Shown here: in pieces, positions 48,581 through 57,933 of the stretch
Layout of the letters: every line of letters begins with the position of its first letter
Position numbering within the stretch: position 1 is the first letter of the stretch
Assembly: GCF_000011245.1 (NCBI RefSeq)
Contig: NC_004193.1
Span: 3,140,501 to 3,204,500, forward strand
Reading direction: 5' to 3'
Source of the DNA: Oceanobacillus iheyensis HTE831
GTDB taxonomy: Bacteria > Bacillota > Bacilli > Bacillales > Amphibacillaceae
DNA length: 64,000 nucleotides
The notes under the pieces: generated by a model
The model's input: the letters and a program-made list of their open reading frames with translations, nothing else
What the model was told of the DNA's origin: nothing
The model's database searches: none
Made by a program: the position numbers and the translations under genes

Positions 48581-50206
48581 TTATTGTTCTAACGTTACGT
48601 CTTTCAACTGAAGAATTTGTGTTGGTAATTGAGTTAAGCCTTGTACTTTATCACTTACACCAAGTAAGAAGTCTTGGTGGTGAATATAAAGCATCGGAGC
48701 TACCTCAGTTAATTTCACTTGAATTTCGCTATAAAGTTGTTGACGAGTCTCTGGATCTGGCTCTTGACGCGCTTCATCTAGAAGTGCATCTAACTCTTCA
48801 TCTTTTGTAAACGTACGGTTACCAGCATCTCCTACATTATTCGAATGGAACAATGCATATAAACCATAATCCGCATCACCAGTAACAGTAGACCAACCTA
48901 ATACAAACATATCATGCTCACCTTGTGCAGTTTGCTCTAAATACGCACCCCACTCAAGAACTTGTACATCTACATCAATATTGAATTCTTTTAATTGAGC
49001 TTGGATATTTGTTGCAGCATCCACACGCTCTTGACTATCGTTTGTCCAAAGTGTAGTTGAGAAGCCATCCTCTAATCCTGCTTCTGCAAGCAATTCTTTT
49101 GCCTGTTCAGGATCATATTCTAATCCGGGAGCATTTTCATCATAACCAAATACATCTGGAGCTAAAGGCCCAATTGCTGGAGTACCTACTCCATTATAAA
49201 TACCATCAATGATTTGGCTCTTATCAATTGCCATATTGATTGCCTTACGTACATTCGGATCATCGAAAGGCTCTTTTTCCATGTTAAATCCAACATAAGA
49301 TAAACTTACACTACCTTGTTGTGTTACACTAACGCCATCCATCGCTTCCACTTGCTCTACGTCATTCGGACTAAGTGGATCAGAAATATGTGAGTCACCA
49401 GTTTGTAATTCTGCTACTCGTGTAAGACCTTCAGTAACTACCTTAAATACTACAGAATCAAGTTTTGCAGGCTCATCCCAATATTCTTCATTCTTAACTA
49501 AGCGAATCTGTGAACCTGGATCCCATTTATCAAATTTGAAGAATCCTGTTCCAACAGGATTATTATTAATAACACTACCTGGATCTTCTCCATTTTCCAT
49601 AGCTGCATAGTCTTCATTAATTACATCTAGAGATACCATTGCACCACCATTATGCGCTAAGTGAGCTGGAAGTGGTGAAAATGGAAACTCTGTTGTAAAA
49701 CGAATTGTATAATCATCTACAACTTCAATTTCTTCAATCATTTCATATAAGAATAAACGTGGAGATCCTACATCTGGATCTAAGATACGTTCAATATTCG
49801 CTTTAACCACTTCTGCGTTAAAGTCTGATCCATCATGGAATTTAACACCTTCACGAAGCTTGAATTCCCATGTAGTATCATCAATTGCTTCCCATTCTGT
49901 TGCCAGACTTGGTTGTACTTCCATATTTGCATCTTGTTTTGTTAAAGATTCAAATATGTTTGCTTGCACGTTACTAGACGGTACGTCATTGGAACCAGCA
50001 GGATCCAACGATACGGCATCTGATAGAGTTGCAATAACAAGCTCTCCACCCTCGCCGCCTTCTGTAGATTCTTCAGAGTCTGCATCTGAATCACCAGAAG
50101 AATCTGTGTTACCACCTTCATCAGGTTCACTAGCACATGCTACTAGTACAACACTTAGAAGTAAACCAAAAACTAATAATAATAAAGACTTTTTTGACAA
50201 TTTCAC
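48581..50206 (-). CDS. Peptide/glutathione-type ABC substrate-binding lipoprotein (SBP family 5)
   Basis: The 541-residue protein has a lipobox (VVLVAC, Cys at 24), an acidic Ser/Gly/Glu linker, and a family 5 binding domain. Typical motifs are LVIATLSDAVSLDPAGSND, WEFKLREGVKFHDGSDFNAEVV and VRKAINMAIDK. The short NPVGTGFFKF-type block resembles GsiB-like (glutathione) members as I recall. It is convergent with the transporter operon and is its likely receptor. A TTGAAA-17-TAATAT promoter candidate and a weak CodY-like box lie upstream. Confidence 0.92.
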   Translation of the reverse strand: MKLSKKSLLLLVFGLLLSVVLVACASEPDEGGNTDSSGDSDADSEESTEGGEGGELVIATLSDAVSLDPAGSNDVPSSNVQANIFESLTKQDANMEVQPSLATEWEAIDDTTWEFKLREGVKFHDGSDFNAEVVKANIERILDPDVGSPRLFLYEMIEEIEVVDDYTIRFTTEFPFSPLPAHLAHNGGAMVSLDVINEDYAAMENGEDPGSVINNNPVGTGFFKFDKWDPGSQIRLVKNEEYWDEPAKLDSVVFKVVTEGLTRVAELQTGDSHISDPLSPNDVEQVEAMDGVSVTQQGSVSLSYVGFNMEKEPFDDPNVRKAINMAIDKSQIIDGIYNGVGTPAIGPLAPDVFGYDENAPGLEYDPEQAKELLAEAGLEDGFSTTLWTNDSQERVDAATNIQAQLKEFNIDVDVQVLEWGAYLEQTAQGEHDMFVLGWSTVTGDADYGLYALFHSNNVGDAGNRTFTKDEELDALLDEARQEPDPETRQQLYSEIQVKLTEVAPMLYIHHQDFLLGVSDKVQGLTQLPTQILQLKDVTLEQ

Positions 50207-50372
50207 GTAAAATCCCCCCTAAGTTGCTAATTTAAAATCTTTTTTTATTTCGGAAAACTGTCTATTATATATTAATCTATTTTTTAAAAAATTTCAATGA
50301 TATAATCATTTTGTCTTATTTTTTATTCATAATTTTAGCTATAATTCATACTCAATTACCACTTCTCTTTTC

Positions 50373-50401
50373 TTGACAATATTCCGAAAATTCAATATGA
50401 T
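50373..50401 (+). promoter_or_regulatory. Promoter with CodY-box-like spacer, beta-lactamase-like operon
   Basis: TTGACA (50373-50378) and TATGAT (50396-50401) are spaced by 17 bases. The spacer contains AATATTCCGAAAATT (50378-50392), matching 13 of 15 positions of the CodY consensus AATTTTCWGAAAATT. CodY repression of peptide-use genes would fit. Confidence 0.6.
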
Positions 50402-50439
50402 ATTTTTAAATGTATTTTAATTTGGAAGGGTGCATTGTC

Positions 50440-51234
50440 TTGTCATTAAGAATGATTGAAACGGCATTGTCCGCTATTAAGCCCGCTCCACCAGTTTCTG
50501 TAAGCATAATAGTTAAAACAAACAATGGGATTATACGCTCAAAAGAAACGAAGCAAATGCGATCAGCCAGTATAATTAAACTGTTTATTCTTGCTTCAGC
50601 ATACCATTTAAAAGAAAAAGGAAAAATATCATTAACAGATCAAATAAAACTATCTTCTAATGATTTTGTTCAAGGATCTGGAGTTATTTCCTATCTATCT
50701 GATGTAAAATTTCTTACGTATCAACAATTACTAGAATTAATGATTATTGTATCGGATAACACCGCAAGTAATTATCTTATAGAAAGGTTGGGAATCCCAG
50801 AAATTCAAGCATTTATTGAGAATTTGGGTTGTCAACAGACAAGATTAGAACGAAAGTTTATGGATATAGAAGCTCAAAAATTAGGTAAAGAAAATGTAAC
50901 TTCAGCATTGGATGTAATCAGATTATTTGATATATTTACAGAGAAGAATAATTTTTTAGGGGAAAAATCACAACAACACATATTAAGTATTTTAAAAAAT
51001 CAACAATTTAACAGTAAATTAACCGCTTACACAGAATATAACCCTCTCGTTACTTCGTATCACAAAAGTGGTGAGTTAAAAGGTGTAGAACATGACGCTG
51101 CTATCTTTTTAAAAGATAATAAATCGTTTAAAGTAGTAGTACTTACAGAGGGTTGGGAAAACAACGGAGATGGTCAAGCGTTTATAGCTTCATTCGGAAA
51201 AGTACTTCATAGATTCTTACAACAAGAAGCTTAA
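50440..51234 (+). CDS. Class A beta-lactamase-like serine hydrolase, no signal peptide
   Basis: This 264-residue protein (PF13354-type) keeps the three class A landmarks: SxxK as SASIIK, SDN in VSDNTAS, and KSG in YHKSGELKG where KTG is usual. No signal peptide is present, so it appears cytosolic. An Omega-loop glutamate typical of true beta-lactamases is not obvious. A peptidase or amidase role is more likely than antibiotic resistance. TTG 50440 is chosen because GGAAGGG lies nine bases upstream; ATG 50452 is an alternative. A regulator gene follows after 29 bp. Confidence 0.85.
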   Translation: MSLRMIETALSAIKPAPPVSVSIIVKTNNGIIRSKETKQMRSASIIKLFILASAYHLKEKGKISLTDQIKLSSNDFVQGSGVISYLSDVKFLTYQQLLELMIIVSDNTASNYLIERLGIPEIQAFIENLGCQQTRLERKFMDIEAQKLGKENVTSALDVIRLFDIFTEKNNFLGEKSQQHILSILKNQQFNSKLTAYTEYNPLVTSYHKSGELKGVEHDAAIFLKDNKSFKVVVLTEGWENNGDGQAFIASFGKVLHRFLQQEA

Positions 51235-51263
51235 AAATTTATACAATAAGGAGTGCTTCATAA

Positions 51264-52523
51264 ATGAAGACAAAAATTGGCGTTTTTGGTGATATGGAAA
51301 CTGTCCACCGTGTGCGTAATCTTGCAGAAAACTACTCACAAATGGAGTTATTGCCGTTCTTCTGTAGTTCGACAAGTGAGGTTATGGATAAAATTGAAAG
51401 GGCTTTCATGTGTGATATGCTCTTGTTTACTGATTACTGCTCTTATCAAAAAGCATCTGAAAAAATCAAGAAAAAACAAACGCTTATTTATGTAGATTAT
51501 GATGAGTACACTTTTTTGTCGTCTATATTAAGACTAAAAACGTTATATTCACTCAACCGTATTTCTACCGATGTACCAAAAGAAATACACATCAACGATT
51601 TGCTTCAAGACATGCAGATGTCCGATATACAAGTACATGCTTATGAATATGAAAAGAATCGAATCATTCCAGAGAGCGATATTGCTTTCTATCATTTAAA
51701 ACTTTACAACGAAGGAAAAATAGACGGAGTTCTTACATCTAAAGTAGCTGTTCTTGAATATCTTAAAGCAGAAAATGTACCAGTTTATCAATTACAACTC
51801 CCTAACAAAAATATCATTGACGCACTTGAAAAAACACAAGAACTTATAGACTTAGCAGAACATTATAGCACTCAATTGGTAACAGGGATTATTTCTATTA
51901 AAGAAGGGGACAAAATAACTCAGAATCAAATAAACGAATTAAATAATTGTCTAAATGTATTTTCTGATGAGACTGATGCAATGCTTATACCATGCAAAAA
52001 TAATCATTTTCTTTTAGTAGGTACGAAAAAATTATTACAAAACCTAAAAAATCATTATCGTGATTTTCCTCTAATACAAGAGATGGAAGGAATTGTAGCT
52101 AGTCCAGTGAATATCGGATTTGGATTTGGACTAACTCCTAGTTCTTCTCTGAAACACGCACAGCAAGCACATTCACAATGTAATGCAGAGACGCATAGTA
52201 TCAGCTATATTGTGAATGAACGACAAGAGACAATTGGTCCAATCGGAATAAAGCGTGATATTGATACTTCAAAACTCTTTCACGCACTTATTCATAAAGC
52301 GAGACTGAATAATGAACTATCCTATAATTTTATAGATTTTATTATAGAACGGAATAATGAACCTTTTTCATCAAATGATATTGCTGATTTTTATAAAGTG
52401 ACCAAACGAAGTGCTGAGCGAACAGTAAATAAATTATTAACAGGTGATGTTATTAGAGTGGCTGGAGAAGAGCGTCCCTATTTAAAAGGACGCCCACGAA
52501 AGTTGTTCTCTTTAAAACAGTAA
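51264..52523 (+). CDS. Unclassified transcriptional regulator with C-terminal winged helix
   Basis: The 419-residue protein is not of a family I can name. Residues 1 to about 200 look like a PrpR-N/receptor-type ligand domain (KIGVFGDMETVHRVRNL, DGVLTSKVAVLEYLKAENVPVYQL). Residues about 200-330 resemble a degenerate GGDEF/cyclase-like fold (TGIISIKEGDKI, NIGFGFGLTPSSSLKHAQQAHSQC) without its catalytic motif. The last 70 residues are a winged helix (FSSNDIADFYKVTKRSAERTVNKLL, then a RPYLKGRPRKLFSL wing). It is cotranscribed with the beta-lactamase-like gene and probably controls the nearby peptide uptake genes. Confidence 0.7.
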   Translation: MKTKIGVFGDMETVHRVRNLAENYSQMELLPFFCSSTSEVMDKIERAFMCDMLLFTDYCSYQKASEKIKKKQTLIYVDYDEYTFLSSILRLKTLYSLNRISTDVPKEIHINDLLQDMQMSDIQVHAYEYEKNRIIPESDIAFYHLKLYNEGKIDGVLTSKVAVLEYLKAENVPVYQLQLPNKNIIDALEKTQELIDLAEHYSTQLVTGIISIKEGDKITQNQINELNNCLNVFSDETDAMLIPCKNNHFLLVGTKKLLQNLKNHYRDFPLIQEMEGIVASPVNIGFGFGLTPSSSLKHAQQAHSQCNAETHSISYIVNERQETIGPIGIKRDIDTSKLFHALIHKARLNNELSYNFIDFIIERNNEPFSSNDIADFYKVTKRSAERTVNKLLTGDVIRVAGEERPYLKGRPRKLFSLKQ

Positions 52524-52558
52524 TCAATGATAGCTCTTAAAATTAACTATATCGCAGA

Positions 52559-52641
52559 TTGAAATAGGTATGCTTCCACTGGCTTTAGATTTATTTAAAG
52601 TATTTACCAACATTTATATCCCAGAAGCCTACCTATTTCAA
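52559..52641. repeat. Long inverted repeat between convergent genes
   Basis: TTGAAATAGGTATGCTTCCACTGG and CCCAGAAGCCTACCTATTTCAA form imperfect arms of about 21 bp around a 40-base AT-rich loop. No T-run follows. It may end transcription or protect 3' ends of both convergent genes. Confidence 0.6.
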
Positions 52642-52671
52642 CTGCTAATAAAATCAATTCTAATTGCTCAT

Positions 52672-52986
52672 TTAGTAACCATTGTGGTTCGATATAATTA
52701 TTGCTGCTTTTTCGATATCATCTTCAGCTATTAGCACTTCCAATAAATGAGTCATTGGTTGTTCATTTTTTACATCATCCTTGTTACCATCTTCCTGTAT
52801 AGCAACATCTTGAAGCAAGCCCCAATGGCGTCCATACGGTATTACTGGAATAAATATTTCTTTTTCAAATCCTGGTGGAATCTCATCAATAAATAGTTGT
52901 TGACTTCGAACGGAGGCTAAAGAAGATTGTGCAGATATAGCATCATTTTCACTTTGAAAATATGCTCTTAAGGTTTTCATTTCCAT
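52672..52986 (-). CDS. Hypothetical protein, possible ferredoxin-like repeat fold
   Basis: The 104-residue soluble protein is not recognised. It has an N-terminal beta-alpha unit (KTLRAYFQSENDAISAQSSL), a Pro/Gly middle, and an acidic C-terminal unit (THLLEVLIAEDDIEKAAIIISNHNG), reminiscent of small stress proteins that bind as ferredoxin-like dimers. ATG 52986 is supported by GGAGAGGG. A terminator-like hairpin at 53028-53060 lies upstream, so it has its own short transcript or depends on read-through. Confidence 0.6.
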   Translation of the reverse strand: MEMKTLRAYFQSENDAISAQSSLASVRSQQLFIDEIPPGFEKEIFIPVIPYGRHWGLLQDVAIQEDGNKDDVKNEQPMTHLLEVLIAEDDIEKAAIIISNHNGY

Positions 52987-53027
52987 TTACTTCCCTCTCC
53001 TTTATCGTTTGCTACTACTATTCCCCT

Positions 53028-53060
53028 TCATCAAAAAAACAAACACTGCGCAAAAGTGCA
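53028..53060 (-). terminator. Second terminator-like hairpin downstream of SNF2 gene
   Basis: On the minus strand, CTGCAC-TTTT-GCGCAG is followed by TGTTTGTTTTTTT. Confidence 0.6.
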
Positions 53061-53146
53061 GCGGCCTAGCCTATGATGGATAATTGCTCTTTTCACTCAA
53101 AGGATCTGTCTACGATAATATAAGGTCCAAATCCTCTTCTAAACAA

Positions 53147-53184
53147 ATAAGGTTTTCTACCAGAATTCTGGTAGAAAACCTTAT
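53147..53184 (-). terminator. Perfect palindromic terminator overlapping the SNF2 stop
   Basis: A 38-bp perfect palindrome (ATAAGGTTTTCTACCAG AATT and its complement) includes the stop codon of the helicase gene and is followed on the minus strand by TTATTTGTTT. Symmetry is complete. Confidence 0.85.
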
Positions 53185-56100
53185 AAACTTAACAATTCTT
53201 TTATATCATCTTCATTTAATGATGAAAGCATTGTTTCTCCAGGTTGGATAACCTGATCTATCAGCTCTCTTTTCCTTTGCTGTAAATCATATATTTTTTC
53301 TTCTATTGTTCCTTCTGTTACTAAACGAATTACTTGTACAACCTTTTTTTGTCCAAAACGATGAGCTCTACCAGTTGCTTGGTCTTCTACAGCTGGATTC
53401 CACCATAAATCAAATAAAATAACCGTATCTGCACCAGTGAGGTTTAAACCTGTTCCACCGGCTTTAAGTGAAATAAGAAAAATATCATTCTCTCCATGAT
53501 TAAATCGTTCACTCATTTCGACTCTTTCCTTAGAAGAAGTCTGACCGTGGAGATAAAAATATCCATACCCTTCTTTTTTCAGCCGCTCCTGGATAATTTC
53601 ATGCATACTTGTAAATTGAGAGAAAATCAACATTCGCTTACCATTATCTAATGCCGTCTTAATTGTTTCCATCAGTTGTTCCAGCTTCCCGGATGCTCCT
53701 TCATAGTTTTCAATAAACATGGAAGGATGACAACATATTTGCCTTAGACGCGTTAGCCCAGCAAGAATTTTCATTCTGTTTTGTTGGAATCCATTTTCTT
53801 TAAATGACTGGACTGCTTCCTGCTGAACCTGTCGTAAGTAGCCAACGTAAAGATCTTTTTGCTCCCTCGTCAATTCAGATACGTGCACAGATTCAATTTT
53901 CTCAGGCAACTCTTTTAAAACATCTTGCTTTAATCTTCGTAAGATAAAAGGTCGAGTTATTGCAGCAATTTTTTTAGGTTCTAGCTGTTTAAACGATCGT
54001 TGATCAGGCATCAATCCTGGTAGAACCACTTGAAATATGGACCACAGCTCTTCTATTGAATTCTCAATAGGTGTACCACTTAATGCAAACCGTCTTGTTG
54101 CTTTAATTTGTCGGATAGCACGAGAAGTTTTTGTTTGATAGTTTTTTATATACTGCGCCTCATCCAGTAATAACGTTTGGAATGTTATTTCCTGATAAAA
54201 TTCAATATCCTGCCGTAACGTTGCATAGGATGTTATCCAAATGTCTTTATTCGTTGACTCTGACATAACTTGATGGCGTTCTATAGGATTTCCTGTCAAC
54301 ACCGCTACCTGTAGGTGAGGAGCAAATTTCTCCAGTTCATTTTTCCAGTTATAAACCACAGATGATGGAACAACAATCAAATGTGGTCCAATTGTTTCCC
54401 CATTTGATTCAGATACCAGATACGTAATACTCTGCAATGTTTTACCTAATCCCATATCATCTGCCAATATGCCACCTAAATGATACTGACTCAAAGACTT
54501 AAACCACTGATATCCTACTTTTTGATAACTACGTAGGTTAGCTTGAACATTTTCAGGAATTTCATATACCTGCTCTTCTGGTGAATGAAGATGACTTAAT
54601 AAATCTCGGAAATGTGGATCATAATGCTTTTTTGTTTCAATTAAATCATCTAACTGCGACCCACGATATGCTGGCATTTGAACCTTGCCATCTAATAGTT
54701 CCTCTTTTGAAATCCTCATATCATCAAACAAGCGCTGCATCGAACTAAATTCTTCCGTCTCCAGATTCATCATCTGACCTGATTGCAGTCGAAAGAAACG
54801 CTTCCGTTCAATTACAGCTTGTAGAATCTTATTTACTTCATTATCATTTATCCCATCAATATTAAAACCAATTTCTAATAAATTCGATTGTCCTTCCATC
54901 CGAACACTCGTATATGGTTCTGGCTCATTTTCAATAAACAATCCTCTGAATTCAGAAGATAAGAATAGCTCAACATAATTATCTAAATACGGTAACACAT
55001 GATAAAGAAAATGATATAAATCTTCTTCTTCCGCATCCATATACAATTCTTTTCCGTTATATCTAAAATTTGCATCTTCAATATATTTCATGATTAATTT
55101 TTCTTGTGGTACGTCTCGAATAATCATGACCTGATGATCTTTCTTCCCTTGGAATGGATCAATACGATGGGAACCATACTGATATTCTAACTTTCCAATT
55201 ATCAAACCATCTCTTAACTCTAAATAACATTTTGCTTGTAATGGGGCTTTTATCAGTTCTTCCGATAAATGATCATCCATATCAATATCACCTATGCGTT
55301 GCAATGAAGGTATTACTTCAGATAGGAATGTATCTGTTTGTTCTTTTGGTACATCAAAGTTCATATCTTCAAATCGAAACTTTTCCATTTGTTGTAAGAC
55401 TGGAATTTGTTCATAGGTTGGAAAATAGAATACTCCTTGCTGAAACAATATATTATATAAGGGAAAGAAGATAGTCTCTTTCAACTCAGACATAGACAAA
55501 ACAACATGCTCATCTTGTTTTGTAATATAAAACTGAAAAGGTAATTCATTCTCTTGCAATTGAATATCCTTATACTGTGTTACATTATCAACAATATAAA
55601 AATTACGATCGACAAGCTTAAATAGTAAATCTTTCACTACATAAGGTGGAATAGTTACATACCTTCTATCTGTACTTCTCCCTCCAAATGTATAACTATC
55701 ATACAGTTCTTCGTTTTTACATAAATCATGCAATATACGTAGAATCTCCATATCCGCTTCTAAAAAAGAGTGAATGGACGGTTCGTAAGTAAACTTCTTC
55801 GTAAATGAAAATGGTTCTTGATCCTGCACCGCATCTAAAAAAGATGCTACATTTCGTACAACATAACGATGTTGTTCACCCGTCTTTATTTCTAACTGTA
55901 ACCGTCGATCATAGGTCCAGCTCCCAATATACTCCACCGACATTTCTGAACTGGAATAATTCTCTTCCTCTACAGCATCTAATGGGGTTAAAATATTACT
56001 CATTGCTTCTATAAACCTGCTTGAACGATAAAAATTTGGTTGTCTGATGGATGCATCTCCATTATTTTCTAAAGTTGATATCGCAATTAAAGATGCTACA

Positions 56101-56351
56101 ATATGTTTACAAGAGCCAAATGTTTCAAAAGCAGGGCAATCACAAAAAGTATCAATGGAACCTTTCTCCATATCCGTTAACCCTATTTCAACAAAATAAT
56201 CCTCCGAACCTTGTACTGTCGCAGTCCAAACGTTATGGTTACGATCAAAAACAACGTCTTTCACTTGGTCATTTTTATAATAGGTTAATCCCCGCTTATA
56301 AAATGCAGAAGGAAATAGTTTTTGAATATCAATATCTTTAATACTTTTCAA
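53181..56351 (-). CDS. SNF2 family helicase with SWIM zinc finger (YwqA-like)
   Basis: The 1056-residue protein has an N-terminal SWIM zinc finger (CDCPAFETFGSCKHIV, about residues 80-95) and a SNF2-associated domain to about residue 560. The SNF2/RecA pair follows, with Walker A ADDMGLGKT, DEAQ box LLLDEAQYIKN and motif VI QATGRAHRFGQ. This is the Bacillus YwqA-type DNA translocase that probably remodels nucleoprotein or stalled polymerases. The start is TTG 56351, as no ATG has a ribosome site; an AAGGTGGG lies about eleven bases upstream, so the start is slightly uncertain. Confidence 0.9.
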   Translation of the reverse strand: MKSIKDIDIQKLFPSAFYKRGLTYYKNDQVKDVVFDRNHNVWTATVQGSEDYFVEIGLTDMEKGSIDTFCDCPAFETFGSCKHIVASLIAISTLENNGDASIRQPNFYRSSRFIEAMSNILTPLDAVEEENYSSSEMSVEYIGSWTYDRRLQLEIKTGEQHRYVVRNVASFLDAVQDQEPFSFTKKFTYEPSIHSFLEADMEILRILHDLCKNEELYDSYTFGGRSTDRRYVTIPPYVVKDLLFKLVDRNFYIVDNVTQYKDIQLQENELPFQFYITKQDEHVVLSMSELKETIFFPLYNILFQQGVFYFPTYEQIPVLQQMEKFRFEDMNFDVPKEQTDTFLSEVIPSLQRIGDIDMDDHLSEELIKAPLQAKCYLELRDGLIIGKLEYQYGSHRIDPFQGKKDHQVMIIRDVPQEKLIMKYIEDANFRYNGKELYMDAEEEDLYHFLYHVLPYLDNYVELFLSSEFRGLFIENEPEPYTSVRMEGQSNLLEIGFNIDGINDNEVNKILQAVIERKRFFRLQSGQMMNLETEEFSSMQRLFDDMRISKEELLDGKVQMPAYRGSQLDDLIETKKHYDPHFRDLLSHLHSPEEQVYEIPENVQANLRSYQKVGYQWFKSLSQYHLGGILADDMGLGKTLQSITYLVSESNGETIGPHLIVVPSSVVYNWKNELEKFAPHLQVAVLTGNPIERHQVMSESTNKDIWITSYATLRQDIEFYQEITFQTLLLDEAQYIKNYQTKTSRAIRQIKATRRFALSGTPIENSIEELWSIFQVVLPGLMPDQRSFKQLEPKKIAAITRPFILRRLKQDVLKELPEKIESVHVSELTREQKDLYVGYLRQVQQEAVQSFKENGFQQNRMKILAGLTRLRQICCHPSMFIENYEGASGKLEQLMETIKTALDNGKRMLIFSQFTSMHEIIQERLKKEGYGYFYLHGQTSSKERVEMSERFNHGENDIFLISLKAGGTGLNLTGADTVILFDLWWNPAVEDQATGRAHRFGQKKVVQVIRLVTEGTIEEKIYDLQQRKRELIDQVIQPGETMLSSLNEDDIKELLSL

Positions 56352-56420
56352 AGCTCATTAACCCACCTTTTTTGACCGATTTCTTCTATTATATAGTAAA
56401 AATACCCATTTTTATACGAT

Positions 56421-57611
56421 TTACACTAGTTTCTTTTTCGATTTAAGCACTACGAATATATAAATTAAGATTGAAATTACAATGGATCCTGCTGCAGTTA
56501 AGTAAATGGAAGCATAATTAAACCAGGAAGCTATTTGTCCAAATAAGATTGCACCGATACCTACTCCTAAGTCAAATGAAGAAAAAAATGTTGCATTAGC
56601 CATCCCCTTTCGATCACTAGGCGCTTTATTAACAGCCCATGCTTGTAGAGCTGGTTGAATTGCTCCGAACCCTAACCCAAAACATCCAGCTGCTGTTAAT
56701 AGAATGGCTGTACTAGGTAGCCAAGCTAACAATAACATGGATACAAAAATTAATACGGCTGCAGGCAAGAATATATATTTATGTCCTTTGCGATCATAGA
56801 TTTGACCAGAAAATGTACGAGATATCATTATAAAAATAGCAAAAATCAAGAAATACAACTGGATGCCTTCAACGCCTCTTTCCATTGCATGAAGTGGTAA
56901 AAATGTTGCTATCCCTCCAAAAGCAAAAGTAATAAAAAATAAGAGAACAGCCGGTTGTATAGCTGATTTTTCAAATACATCAAATCGAGCTGGCTGTGTT
57001 TTATGTGGTGATACATTTACTTTCCTATAGTGAATTTTCAATGCGAATAATAATGCAAATAAACCAAATACTGCACATAATAAAAACAGCTGACTATATG
57101 AAATAATCCCCACTAGTGTTAATCCTAACGATGGACCGAATGCTAAAGCGATATTACCTGATAAACCAAAATAACCCATTCCTTCCCCTCGACGCTTAGG
57201 AGGAATCAGATCAGTTGCAACAGTCCCTCCAGCAGTTGTGGAGAATCCCCAACCGATTCCTTGGACGATACGGATAATGACAAGTAGAACAAGACTTGCT
57301 GTAAATGCATACGCTCCTACGGATATAACAAAAATCCCTAAGCCTAATAAATAAACAAATCCTCTTCCCTTTGATTCTAAAGCATGCCCTGCATACGGGC
57401 GAATAAGTAATGCTGAAAATGTAAATATACCAACGATAATTCCAACCATTTGATCACTACCGCCTAATTCTTTAACAAATAATGGTATAGTTGGTAATGT
57501 CATTTGAAATCCTAGGAAAATAAAAAAATTCGCCACCCATATAAACAGAAAGTCCCTCGACCAAATTTTCTCTTTGCCTAAACTAGCTTTAGTATTTCCT
57601 TCCTGCACCAT
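56421..57611 (-). CDS. MFS transporter, drug efflux-like
   Basis: The 396-residue protein has twelve membrane helices. Motif A appears only in weak form after helix 2 (GHALESKGRG), with GWGFSTTAGGTVATDLIPPKRRGEGMGYFGLSGNIALAFGPSLG as the conserved helix 4-5 region, typical of YfkF/YitG-type efflux proteins. AGAAGGAAG precedes ATG 57611. It stands alone on its transcript. Substrates are unknown. Confidence 0.88.
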   Translation of the reverse strand: MVQEGNTKASLGKEKIWSRDFLFIWVANFFIFLGFQMTLPTIPLFVKELGGSDQMVGIIVGIFTFSALLIRPYAGHALESKGRGFVYLLGLGIFVISVGAYAFTASLVLLVIIRIVQGIGWGFSTTAGGTVATDLIPPKRRGEGMGYFGLSGNIALAFGPSLGLTLVGIISYSQLFLLCAVFGLFALLFALKIHYRKVNVSPHKTQPARFDVFEKSAIQPAVLLFFITFAFGGIATFLPLHAMERGVEGIQLYFLIFAIFIMISRTFSGQIYDRKGHKYIFLPAAVLIFVSMLLLAWLPSTAILLTAAGCFGLGFGAIQPALQAWAVNKAPSDRKGMANATFFSSFDLGVGIGAILFGQIASWFNYASIYLTAAGSIVISILIYIFVVLKSKKKLV

Positions 57612-57707
57612 AAAAAAACTTCCTTCTATGTTTAGTTAAGTTACGGTGTTATTATACAAGAATTTTTTGATTATTTAAATCAATCGACTCTCCTAATTTT
57701 AGATTAA

Positions 57708-57734
57708 CTAATATTTCGCTTTATGAAATATTAG
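57708..57734. repeat. Short perfect inverted repeat upstream of MFS gene
   Basis: CTAATATTTC-GCTTTAT-GAAATATTAG has 10-bp arms and lies about 100 bp upstream of the MFS start; it could be an operator. No known consensus was matched. Confidence 0.4.
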
Positions 57735-57744
57735 TATCAAAATA

Positions 57745-57795
57745 AAACGAGTAATGATTTAGTCTTGTTCCCAGATCTAAATCATTACTCGTTAT
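57745..57795 (-). terminator. Terminator of the monooxygenase/ATP-grasp operon
   Basis: AACGAGTAATGATTTAG pairs with its 17-base complement around a short loop; on the minus strand TTTTATTTTG follows. It lies 140 bp beyond the ATP-grasp stop, past a repeat element. Confidence 0.8.
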
Positions 57796-57801
57796 CTCAC
57801 T

Positions 57802-57925
57802 GAATCCATTTCGATTTCCATTGCAGACGAACGCTTTTTAGCAGGTACGGCGTCAGCTAACTTGAAAAAGAAGAATACAATTTCTTACGTTTTTTAATAA
57901 AACTTGGCAATTATGAAATTGACTC
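57802..57925. repeat. Hairpin repeat element, copy 2
   Basis: It shares with 20183-20401 the CATTGCAGACG opening, a GCAGGTACGG-like inner part, AGCTAACTTGAAAA, and the ending ATGAAATTGACTC. It is shorter and its hairpin partner arm is largely lost. Confidence 0.6.
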
Positions 57926-57933
57926 CAAAGAAT

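Noticed and set aside
48345..48611. 88-codon frame between convergent genes
   Set aside because: No ribosome site and it reads through the terminator of the binding protein gene.
50440..51234. Acquired antibiotic resistance beta-lactamase
   Set aside because: No signal peptide, KSG in place of KTG, no clear Omega-loop Glu, and codon use like its neighbours; the operon points to peptide metabolism.
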